Positions 53,441-62,400 of a DNA stretch of 64,000 nucleotides are shown here, piece after piece. The translations under genes and the position numbers were made by a program. The notes under the pieces were generated by a model. The model made no database searches and had not been told where the DNA came from. It saw only the letters and a program-made list of their open reading frames with translations. Numbering within the stretch: position 1 is the first letter of the stretch; the number at the start of each line of letters is the position of its first letter. Source of the stretch: Eledone cirrhosa (lineage: Eukaryota; Mollusca; Cephalopoda; Octopoda; Eledonidae); assembly GCA_964016885.1 (NCBI GenBank), contig OZ024748.1, forward strand, positions 37,028,324 through 37,092,323, written 5' to 3'.

Positions 53441-53770
53441 TTCTAAGTTTGAAAGCCACGACAAGGCGGGTTTGGGCGTAAAATAATTAAATCGTAAGAA
53501 ACAGGGTTGTTTTTTTACCTTAATTTATTCATATGTCCTCATGTACCGAGATTAATATCTCTTCATCCGAGGAAGCATGGTATAGCAAGCCACATCGGAC
53601 ACTGGAATAATTCCTTTATTTTCCTCGGAACAACAGCAGATATTAATCTCGAAATATCAGGACATGTAAATAAATTAAGGGAAAAAAAACAACCCCTATT
53701 TCTTACGATTTAATTATTTTCTGCTCAAACCCGCATTGTCATGGCTTTCAAACTTCGAATTCTTTATACC
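53437..53770. mobile_element. Foldback element 2 (about 125-bp inverted arms)
   Basis: The left arm (about 53,437-53,561: aagtttgaaagccacgac, aaataattaaatcgtaag, gagattaatatct) is the imperfect reverse complement of the right arm (about 53,639-53,768: agatattaatctcg, cttacgatttaattattt, atggctttcaaacttcg). The ~77-bp loop contains its own short inverted pair, tccgaggaa (about 53,568) and ttcctcgga (about 53,621). It is flanked by (TA)n on the left. The 68-codon open frame at 53,507-53,713 crosses arm, loop and arm and is not a gene. Function is unknown; it is probably a non-autonomous hairpin element. Confidence 0.78.
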
Positions 53771-53774
53771 ATAT

Positions 53775-53800
53775 ACGATGCTTCAAATAAACTACAAATT

Positions 53801-53842
<42 letters not shown>
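53775..53842 (+). mobile_element. Short PLE-type end fragment running into (TA)n
   Basis: The words gatgcttcaaataaactac and aaattcctta closely parallel the 3' tip of PLE1 (caatgcttcaagcaaac, ttcaatactctctta), and both pass straight into (TA)n (here 53,803-53,842). This looks like a solo or severely 5'-truncated PLE end of a related subfamily. Confidence 0.6.
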
Positions 53843-53846
<4 letters not shown>

Positions 53847-53860
53847 AAGTATACTTTTTC
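53843..53860. other. Perfect 18-bp palindrome
   Basis: The 18-mer gaaaaagtatactttttc is its own reverse complement. It sits between the (TA)n tract and the left outer inverted repeat of PLE2. Confidence 0.85.
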
Positions 53861-53934
53861 CTATTTCCCACTCTACTACCTTAAGTATTGAGTACTCTGG
53901 TGCGTTATGGTCCATCTGGTTCCTTACCACATTT
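53858..53934 (-). repeat. Left outer inverted repeat around PLE2
   Basis: This stretch (ttcccactctactacctt, gagtactctggtgcgttatg, gtccatctgg, accacat) is the imperfect reverse complement of 57,832-57,906. With the inner terminal inverted repeats it gives the 53.86-57.91 kb segment a nested symmetric architecture. Confidence 0.82.
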
Positions 53935-54046
53935 CCTTTGTTATATATATATATATGTAGGAGGTGAGTTTTATTGTAGTACAATAAAGCAATGCAGATA
54001 TCGGATAAGTAGCACTCTACAGTTTGTAGGACTGGGGTATAAATAA
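53935..54046. other. Spacer between outer and inner inverted repeats
   Basis: It holds a short (TA)n tract (53,942-53,956), a small hairpin (ttattgtagtacaataa near 53,972) and a unique stretch ending in taaataatatata. No gene is seen. Confidence 0.55.
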
Positions 54047-54257
54047 TATATAAGATCAAAAGATGGTTAAAAGAGTTCCATGAATTTTATTATGCGCATT
54101 TCAAAAACAAATATCATCATTCAATAACATTTGCGTTTTCGTCAGATAAAATAGGGAGACATGGTATGAAGGTTAAAACACACTTGTGAATAGTGCAGTT
54201 CTAAATCAACATATGAAAAGTAGTTTTAGATTGATGTGTGATATTGGGAAAAAAAAT
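54047..54257 (+). repeat. Left terminal inverted repeat of PLE2
   Basis: About 211 bp, imperfectly reverse complementary to 57,442-57,656. Shared words include gatcaaaagatggtt, attatgcgca, catttgcgttttcgtcag, ataaaatagggagacat, acacacttgt and catatgaaaagtagtttt. Because the right arm contains the ATG and first codons of the PLE2 gene, this arm carries an inverted duplicate of the gene's 5' end. Confidence 0.92.
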
Positions 54258-55095
54258 TGAGGGGGGGGGTGAAAAAGAGGAGGAGATGAGAGTAAAAAGT
54301 GGAGGGGGAGGAGTATAATGAGGAAGGATGAGATAGGAGGAGAGATGGGTGATAGAGAGAGAGAGATAGCTTTTATAACTGAGAAAATTATATTGTTTTA
54401 CATAGAGAGGTTGAAAAACCGTTGGAAGATAATATATAAATTAAAAGAATTTGAAAATTAACGAAGAGAAAAATTTTAGAATAATGTTAAATTAAGGTTT
54501 GTATATTTAAGGGTTTAATAATATGTGCGATGAAAAGAAATTGTTAATATGTATTAAGAATAATATTTAAGGGTTTAATAATATGTGCAATGGAAAGAAA
54601 TTGTTAAAAAATATAAAAATATAACAATAGTAATGTAATTAAGGATATATTGTGAAAGAAGTAGAAGAGTGGATGAATAAGTGTAATATGTATAAGTTAG
54701 ATGAGCATGAAAGGGAGAAAAAAATAATGAATTGAGGATGAATAATCTAACGTCAAAAAAATGTTTATGTTTACGAAGGATTTTTTCAAGGTGATATTAT
54801 GAAGTAAGAACATATTGTGCTGAGTAATAATGATAATTGAGAAGTATCTAGGAAGAAAAGGTACAGATTAGAGGTTAGAAATTAAAAGAAAAAGAAAAAA
54901 AGAAAAGAAAAAAGGAAAAAAAGAAAGAAAGGGAAGTGATAAATAGGAGTGATATAGAATGAGTAACTAGTATTATATAATGTATAATATATAACATTGA
55001 AATAAGGTAGAAAGATGGGTATATTTTTAATGAAATATAGATGTATATATATATATGTGCCTTTGAGAAAAGGATTTTAAATTGGTAAAGTATTA
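54258..55095 (-). other. PLE2 3' region, AT-rich
   Basis: This is non-coding, purine-rich on the + strand (ga/aag runs near 54,260-54,370 and 54,885-54,945). It contains a 60-bp tandem duplication with the words atatttaagggtttaataat and atgtgc at about 54,503 and 54,563. No open frame or RNA gene is recognised. Confidence 0.7.
54503..54607. repeat. 60-bp tandem duplication in the PLE2 3' region
   Basis: tatttaagggtttaataata followed by tgtgcgatgaaaagaaattg is repeated 60 bp later as the same first word followed by tgtgcaatggaaagaaattg. There are two copies with two or three differences. Confidence 0.85.
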
Positions 55096-55099
55096 GATA

Positions 55100-55600
55100 T
55101 TAGCTGTATACTTTATGGAATGTTCTGTGGAATTTATGCAAGCAGAGAGGAAACAAGTCAGTGCGTCTATTTATTATAGAATCTAAATTAGATATAATGG
55201 TAAATTTTTTACATAAACAGAGATTGCATGTCTTGGATAGAGAACTATTCAATGAAGAAGCAGAACAAACCTTCTTCTAAGAGATGTTATAGTTAATATT
55301 TTTGTCTTTCAAGGACCATATGAGTTCTGAGAGTGCCGTGTTGGTTCTTTTAAGTTGGTATTTAAAAGACGAATGATGATTATAAAGACGAACTTTAAAG
55401 GAGGTGGAAGTGGAGCCAAAATAGGTAAAGGAATTGGTGTCAGTTATAACTTTACATTCGTAGATTAAGTTTTTTTCAAGTCAATGGTTGTTGAGAGGAC
55501 ATTTATTTTTAACAGGGCAATTGCAATTGCGATTAAAGAAATTAACAGAGTTATTAACAAGTGACCTAGTGTTATCTATAGAAGGAATTGGATTGGAGAA
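55100..55600 (-). pseudogene. Degenerate GIY-YIG endonuclease domain of PLE2
   Basis: Downstream of the RT stop, a shifted minus-strand frame gives a recognisable GIY-YIG region. It starts with FFNRNCNCPVKNKCPLNNH, a Cys-rich lead-in, then LIYECKV, YFGSTSTSFKVRLYNHHSSF, LSELIWSLKDKNINYNIS, LCLCKKFTIIS and INRRTDLFPLCLH, with a stop at 55,100-55,102. Two in-frame nonsense codons interrupt it. One is a TGA at 55,481-55,483, just after CPLNNH, where the family has Cys. The other is a TAG at 55,277-55,279, where Trp is expected. A frameshift near 55,610-55,630 separates it from the RT. It is a relic of the element's nicking domain. The domain is too diverged for a simple ORF scan to show it. Confidence 0.78.
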
Positions 55601-55601
55601 G

Positions 55602-57490
55602 TTATTTACGAATAATAGTTTCTTGATTTAGATTGGGATTAAGAACATTTAACGAAGTTGCGTTTGACGTTGTATTTGGGTTTGCAGAAATTAGCCTAGA
55701 GTTAACAATGACGTCGGGAGTACTATTACTATTATTATGATATTCAGTGTTGGAAGGAAGAGATTTAGTATTTAGTATTTTATTGTTGTGTTTAGAGATA
55801 ATGTTGGAGATGATGGAGGAGGTGGAATAGGAACATTTTATAGTGTGTTTGTTAAATATTTTACTATAGATATGTGAGGGAGGGAAGCATTTATTTAAGG
55901 CACTAAAGAATAATTTAGGAATATTATTATTAATAGAGATGGAGAAAGGAGCATTATACCAGATTATGTTTTTGTATCTAGGTCTTTTATTAAAGTTATT
56001 GGAATGATCATGATTAATTATTCTACTGTAAGATCTTCTAGAATTTGTTTCTTTACTATATTTGATTTTATCAGGATAACCGGCTTTAGAAAGCGCGTTA
56101 TTATAGTAATTGGCGTTAGCATCAAAGATGTTTTTATTAGAAGATAGGTTAGATATTATTTTTCCAATATTACTAACTATAGCATTCTTAATATTAGTGG
56201 GGTGGTTAGATTTAAAATTAACATAATTTAGGTTCTCATTGTTTTTATGGTAAGGGTAATATAGGCCAGTGTCAAGATTAAGAGATACATCCAAGAAATT
56301 AGCTAGTTTGATGCTGTTATCAAATTCAATTTTTAAGGTATGTTGGTTAAAGAGATTACGTATATTGTTCTTAATAATATTAAGTTTAACTATGTTGCAA
56401 TTTAAGATAGTAAAGAGTCCATCGTCACGATAAATTCCACCGCGAAGTTGAGGAATTTTCCGATTCAAAGAGTTCAAAATAAAGATACCAATTAAATCTG
56501 TCAATTGGGATGAATCGGATGCTCCCATTGTGATGTCAAAGTTGTTAGAGGTATGAGCTCTGGTCCAATATTCATTGTTGAACTCTAGGATGGTTTTACG
56601 GGCGGTGAGAATGATGTGAAGTTCATCTGTGGTGATGTCTGAATATTTGTAAGCGAAAGATAGAGCATTGTTGAGAAGTGAGGGCGAAATAGAAGAATAG
56701 TAGCTGGCAATATCAAATTGAATAAATTTTTGTTTATTTTTCTTATTCAATTTGTTGAACCAGCCAATCACTTCAGAAGTACCAAACCATAAATTTAAGT
56801 TCAAAGAAGAGCAATTAGAACGAACCTGTGGGATAATTCTATCCAGATCTGATTTAGAGGGGGCGATTAGTCTAACAGGTAGTTCAGTACGAAAATTGTT
56901 TTTGTGATCCTTGAGATTTATCCTCGGAGTTCTTGGGAGGAATGGTTCGGTCTTTTTTCCGATGCCAAGTTTGACATAATCTCAGAAGCTTCAAAGTTTA
57001 TGGATTCTAAATTATCATGGTTGGTTTTGCGATATTTTTTCCTAAGTTCCTTTAGGATAAGGTTGTTATAGTTATCCTTAGAAATTCCATATAAATTATT
57101 GGTTTTGTCAGAGTGGACTAAAACATTTTTTGAGGAATTTAGGTTTGAAATTGTGTTCTTGAGATTTACAAGGTGCTCTTGTCTTCTGTAAGGGTTTCTC
57201 TTGAATTTAAGATTTTTTATAATGTTAGTTAACTCCTCCTCGAATTGCACTAGATTTTTGTTGGAAGGAGGATTTCTTCTAGAATTAAATAGATGATCGG
57301 GGAAGTTATGTTCCTTGATATAGAAGTTCCCTTGTAGGCGCTGGTCATAGAAATAAGCTATCCATCTAAGCCTTCTTACAAAGGAGTCAGTTTTTTCAAT
57401 TAGAAGTTTGGTGAATTCAGATTTACCAGGTATAGGAATGTCTTTTTTTTTTCTCCCAATATCATACATCAATCTAAAACTACTTTTCAT
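55602..57490 (-). pseudogene. PLE2 reverse transcriptase (frameshifted)
   Basis: Two minus-strand pieces make one gene. The N-terminal piece (57,490-56,918, 190 codons) starts MKSSFRLMYDIGRKKKD and has a basic, Asn-rich region with FVRRLRWIAYF, FEEEL and VLVHSDKTNNLYGIS. The RT piece is open from near 56,950 down to 55,602, well upstream of its first Met (56,804). It opens with LPRTPRINLKDHKNNF and VRLIAPSKS, then FIQFDIASYYSSI (motif A, Asp at ~56,714), NFDITMGASDSSQLTDLIG (motif B), YRDD (motif C, 56,421-56,432) and KLANFLDVSLNL. The frame changes at a T6 run on the + strand (56,953-56,958), so a 1-nt homopolymer indel explains the break. The enzyme would copy the element's RNA. Three further breaks downstream (see 55,100-55,600) mean this copy is dead. 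Confidence 0.87.
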
Positions 57491-57648
57491 ATGTTGATTT
57501 AAAACTGTACTATTTACAAGTGTGTTTTAACCTTCATATCATGTCTCCCTATTTTATCTGACGAAAACGCAAATGTTATTGCATGATGATATTTATTTTT
57601 TAAATGCGCATAATAAAATACATGGAACGCTTTTAACCATCTTTTGAT

Positions 57649-57656
<8 letters not shown>
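57442..57656 (-). repeat. Right terminal inverted repeat of PLE2
   Basis: This is the partner of 54,047-54,257. It includes the predicted start codon (57,488-57,490) and about 16 codons of the RT gene. On the + strand it contains tttatctgacgaaaacgc, which keeps ctgacga and aaacgc but has no stem between them, possibly a collapsed hammerhead-type motif (see findings). Confidence 0.92.
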
Positions 57657-57716
<60 letters not shown>

Positions 57717-57793
57717 AAAATGGAACGGGAACAAAACAGAGAGGCAGTACGAACAAAGGTTTATTAGTTTCACGCTCTTGAGAGTGGGGTGGT

Positions 57794-57829
<36 letters not shown>

Positions 57830-57831
57830 GG
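57652..57831. repeat. Two (TA)n tracts around a short PLE-like segment
   Basis: A (TA)n tract (57,652-57,712) touches the PLE2 right end, and a second spans about 57,797-57,827. Between them is a ~80-bp segment with aaaggtttattagtttcacg. It resembles aaggaatatattagtttaac at 58,060, so it may be another fragment of the same repeat family. Confidence 0.65.
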
Positions 57832-57906
57832 TGTGGTAAAATACCAGGTGGACCATAATCCACCAGAGTACTCGATACTTGGGGTAGTAGAGTGGGTAAT
57901 ATGAAA
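57832..57906 (+). repeat. Right outer inverted repeat around PLE2
   Basis: Words such as gtggtaaaataccaggtgg, accataatccaccagagtac, tcgatacttgggg and tagtagagtggg are the reverse complement of 53,858-53,934 with roughly a dozen differences. They may be two copies of one PLE-family terminal repeat into which, or beside which, PLE2 sits. Confidence 0.82.
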
Positions 57907-58136
57907 AGATTCAGGACCCCAACAGCTGAGCTCCGGTGTTTCGACACAGACACACAATAATATTTGTAACATTTACTCCTGCGTTTGTTTGGTTTTTTAT
58001 TTTTGTTATTCCGAACTATATAAACAGAAATAATAAAACAATAGCACAGTACATGGAAGGAATATATTAGTTTAACGCTTCAAATAACAGGAAGAATTGT
58101 TAACGCTTCGGACGCTAGTCCTTCATCAGAAGAAAG
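57907..58136 (-). mobile_element. PLE-like remnant with hammerhead-like motif
   Basis: On the minus strand the right end reads cttctgatgaaggactagcg followed by tccgaagcgttaac. This is CUGAUGA, an unpaired A, a 4-bp stem GGAC/GUCC with loop UAGC, then GAAG (CTGATGA at 58,129-58,123; GAAG at 58,109-58,106). Hammerhead ribozyme motifs of this general form are known from PLE terminal repeats. The core here has GAAG rather than GAAA. The rest (attagtttaacgcttc, gttattccgaac) is non-coding. It is bounded on the right by (AT)n(GT)n. Confidence 0.5.
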
Positions 58137-58176
<40 letters not shown>

Positions 58177-58177
58177 A
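58137..58177. repeat. (AT)n(GT)n microsatellite
   Basis: TA units pass directly into GT units. It borders the PLE-like remnant on its left. The unique stretch 58,178-58,305 to its right shows no feature. Confidence 0.92.
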
Positions 58178-58305
58178 ATTGTATAAAGTACGTAGATTAC
58201 CTACCATTTCCTGATTTAATGGTATTCAGCGTCAGATATATCGCTGTAATTAGAAGAAATTTAAAAAAACAACACAGTAATACATCACTACTACATAAGA
58301 AACCA

Positions 58306-58933
58306 CTAAACCACCACCACTACCACCACCATCACTACCACCAATACCACTACCACCACTACCACTACAACCACCGCCACTACCCCCACCGCCACTACCA
58401 CCACCGCCATTACCACCACTACCACTACCACCACTACCACCACGACTACTACCACCACCACCACTACCACCACTACCACCACTACCACCACTACCACTAC
58501 CACCACAACCACCACTACCACCACTACCACTACCACCACTACCACCACTACCACCACCGCCACTACCACCACTACCACTACCACCACCGCCTCTACCACC
58601 ACCATCACTACCATCACTACCACTACCACCACCGCCACTACCGTCACTACCACTACCACCACTACCACCACTACCACCACCACCACTACCACTACCACCA
58701 TTACCACCACCGCCACTACCACCACCACCACTACCACTACCACCACTACCACCACCGCCACTACCACTACTACCACTACCACCACTACCACCACTACCAC
58801 CACTACCACTACCACTACCACCACTACCACCACCGCCACTACCACCACTACCACTACCACCACTACCACCATCACCACTACCACCACTACCACTACCACC
58901 ACTACCACTACCACCATCCACACCACCAATACC
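58306..58933. repeat. CAC/TAC triplet array
   Basis: About 610 bp composed almost only of cac, tac, cat and cgc triplets in irregular order, so that 3-bp phase is kept throughout. The + strand would read as His/Tyr repeats, and the minus strand as Gly/Ser or Val. All are open because the repeat has no stop words, so none is called a gene. It is nearly free of G on the + strand apart from scattered cgc/cga triplets. Confidence 0.95.
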
Positions 58934-58957
58934 GAGAAGAAGAAGAAGAAGAAGAAG

Positions 58958-58987
<30 letters not shown>
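58934..58987. repeat. (GAA)n triplet tract
   Basis: A pure purine run of about 17 GAA units follows the CAC/TAC array after accgagaag. Long GAA:TTC tracts are homopurine mirror repeats that can form intramolecular triplexes; that property is known chemistry, not seen here. Confidence 0.95.
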
Positions 58988-58988
<1 letters not shown>

Positions 58989-59179
58989 GTGAACTTACCC
59001 AAGTATATGAACTGTTGTTCCCTCATATTACTTCCTGTTCCTATTAATTACCTCAGCTAATGACTTTACTAATTAGCTGTGTGTCTTATATAGAGAAACT
59101 GAGATACTTGTGTCTCTCTTAATACACTATTAATATATACACCTGTAGACATACGCAGGTAAATATACAAACACGTAAT
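58988..59179. other. Unique spacer; no gene seen
   Basis: AT-rich sequence with a small imperfect hairpin (agctaatgactttac / aattagctg near 59,055). No coding or RNA feature is recognised. Confidence 0.5.
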
Positions 59180-59188
59180 CTAATACAC

Positions 59189-59263
59189 AGTCACACACAC
59201 ACACACACACACACAGACACACAGACACACACACACACAGACACACACACACACACACACACT
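59189..59263. repeat. (CA)n microsatellite with ACAG interruptions
   Basis: CA dinucleotides are interrupted by acag units at about 59,213, 59,223 and 59,240. Minus-strand Val/Cys open frames across it are repeat products. Confidence 0.93.
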
Positions 59264-59370
59264 GTAATCAAATATATTAGTAAACTCATGGACATACGAA
59301 GATACACGCAAATATTTACCCACACGCAATGAAAGATTATTACAGAAACACACATGCGTAAACATACATA

Positions 59371-59434
59371 TACACACACATACACACACGTACACACACA
59401 TACACACACGTACACACACGTACACACACGCACA
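59371..59434. repeat. 10-bp tandem repeat (tacacacacR)
   Basis: Six consecutive decamers tacacacaca or tacacacacg. The preceding region 59,264-59,370 is unique apart from short aca runs. Confidence 0.93.
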
Positions 59435-59436
59435 TT

Positions 59437-62400
59437 TTGGTAATTGATTTCTGGCTAGTTAACCGATTAATCTTTGTTAATTACTATTTAGTAGATCAAT
59501 TAACAACAACATCAACACGAACAGCAGCATCACCAACACCTGCAGCAACAACAACAATAACAACAACAACATCAACACGAACAGCACCACCACCAACACC
59601 TGCAGCAACAACAACAATAACAACAACAACATCAACACGAACAGCACCACCACCAACACCTGCAGCAACAACAACAATAACAACAACATCAACACCAACA
59701 GCACCACCACCAACACCTGCAGCAACAACAACAATAACAACAACACGAACAGCACCACCACCAACACCTGCAGCAACAACAACAATAACAACAACAACAT
59801 CAACACCAACAGCACCACCACCAACACCTGCAGCAACAACAACAATAACAACAACAACATCAACACCAACAGCACCACCACCAACACCTGCAGCAACAAC
59901 AACAATAACAACAACATCAACACCAACAGCACCACCACCAACACCTGCAGCAACAACAACAACAACAACAACACGAACAGCACCACCACCAACACCTGCA
60001 GCAACAACAACAATAACAACAACAACATCAACACGAACAGCACCACCACCAACACCTGCAGCAACAACAACAATAACAACAACAACATCAACACGAACAG
60101 CACCACCACCAACACCTGCAGCAACAACAACAATAACAACAACAACATCAACACGAACAGCACCACCACCAACACCTGCAGCAACAACAACAATAACAAC
60201 AACAACATCAACACGAACAGCACCACCACCAACACCTGCAGCAACAACAACAATAACAACAACATCAACACCAACAGCACCACCACCAACACCTGCAGCA
60301 ACAACAACAACAACAACAACACGAACAGCACCACCACCAACACCTGCAGCAACAACAACAATAACAACAACAACATCAACACGAACAGCACCACCACCAA
60401 CACCTGCAGCAACAACAACAACAACAACAATAACATCAACACGAACAGCACCACCACCAACACCTGCAGCAACAACAACAATAACAACAACAACATCAAC
60501 ACGAACAGCACCACCACCAACACCTGCAGCAACAACAACAATAACAACAACAACATCAACACGAACAGCACCACCACCAACACCTGCAGCAACAACAACA
60601 ATAACAACATCAACACGAACAGCGCCACCACCAACACCTGCAGCAACAACAACAATAACAACAACAACATCAACACGAACAGCACCACCACCAACACCTG
60701 CAGCAACAACAACAATAACAACAACAACATCAACACCAACAGCACCACCACCAACACCTGCAGCAACAACAACAATAACAACAACAACATCAACACGAAC
60801 AGCACCACCACCAACACCTGCAGCAACAACAACAATAACAACAACAACATCAACACGAACAGCACCACCACCAACACCTGCAGCAACAACAACAATAACA
60901 ACAACAACAACATCAACACCAACAGCACCACCACCAACACCTGCAGCAACAACAACAATAACAACAAAAACATCAACACGAACAGCACCACCACCAACAC
61001 CTGCAGCAACAACAACAATAACAACAACAACAACATCAACACGAACAGCACCACCACCAACACCTGCAGCAACAACAACAATAACAACAACATCAACACC
61101 AACAGCACCACCACCAACACCTGCAGCAACAACAACAATAACAATAACATCAACACGAACAGCACCACCACCAACACCTGCAGCAACAACAACAATAACA
61201 ACAACAACAACATCAACACCAACAGCACCACCACCAACACCTGCAGCAACAACAACAATAACAACAACAACATCAACACGAACAGCACCACCACCAACAC
61301 CTGCAGCAACAACAACAATAACAACAACAACATCAACACCAACAGCACCACCACCAACACCTGCAGCAACAACAACAATAACAACAACAACAACATCAAC
61401 ACCAACAGCACCACCACCAACACCTGCAGCAACAACAACAATAACAACAACAACATCAACACGAACAGCACCACCACCAACACCTGCAGCAACAACAACA
61501 ATAACAACAACATCAACACGAACAGCGCCACCGCCAACAACTGCAGCAACAACAATAACAACAACATCAACACGAACAGCAGCACCACCAACACCTGCAG
61601 CAACAACAACAATAACAACAACAACATCAACACGAACAGCACCACCACCAACACCTGCAGCAACAACAACAATAACAACAACAACATCAACACGAACAGC
61701 ACCACCACCAACACCTGCAGCAACAACAACAACATCAACACCAACAGCACCACCACCAACACCTGCAGCAACAACAACAATAACAACAACAACATCAACA
61801 CGAACAGCACCACCACCAACACCTGCAGCAACAACAACAACATCAACACCAACAGCACCACCACCAACACCTGCAGCAACAACAACAATAACAACAACAA
61901 CATCAACATGAACAGCACCACCACCAACACCTGCAGCAACAACAATAACAACAACATCAACACGAACAGCACCACCACCAACACCTGCAGCAACAACAAT
62001 AACAACAACATCAACACCAACAGCACCACCACCAACACCTGCAGCAACAACAACAATAACAACAACAACATCAACACGAACAGCACCACCACCAACACCT
62101 GCAGCAACAACAATAACAACAACATCAACACGAACAGCACCACCACCAACACCTGCAGCAACAACAATAACAACAACATCAACACGAACAGCACCACCAC
62201 CAACACCTGCAGCAACAACAACAACATCAACACCAACAGCACCACCACCAACACCTGCAGCAACAACAACAATAACAACAACAACATCAACACGAACAGC
62301 ACCACCACCAACACCTGCAGCAACAACAATAACAACAACATCAACACCAACAGCACCACCACCAACACCTGCAGCAACAACAACAATAACAACAACAACA

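Larger units (their letters stand above)
54047..57656 (-). mobile_element. Penelope-like retroelement copy 2 (AT-rich, decayed)
   Basis: Read on the minus strand, it has a terminal inverted repeat (57,656-57,442), a broken RT gene, a degenerate GIY-YIG domain (to about 55,100), an AT-rich 3' region, and the inverted copy of the 5' end (54,257-54,047). RT plus C-terminal GIY-YIG is the defining domain order of endonuclease-positive PLEs. The protein is unrelated at close range to PLE1: it has YRDD instead of YVDD and different linker motifs. The right end meets (TA)n at 57,652-57,712. Its base composition is far more AT-rich than PLE1, so the two belong to different lineages. Confidence 0.87.

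Noticed and set aside
56950..56962. Programmed -1 frameshift site in PLE2
   Set aside because: AAAAAAG is present, but in the incoming frame the codons are GAA AAA AGA, which does not allow canonical tandem slippage. A homopolymer indel is simpler.
58159..59026. His/Tyr-rich, Gly/Ser-rich and poly-Val proteins from the CAC/TAC array
   Set aside because: Three overlapping long frames on both strands arise from one triplet repeat without stop words. There is no flanking domain.
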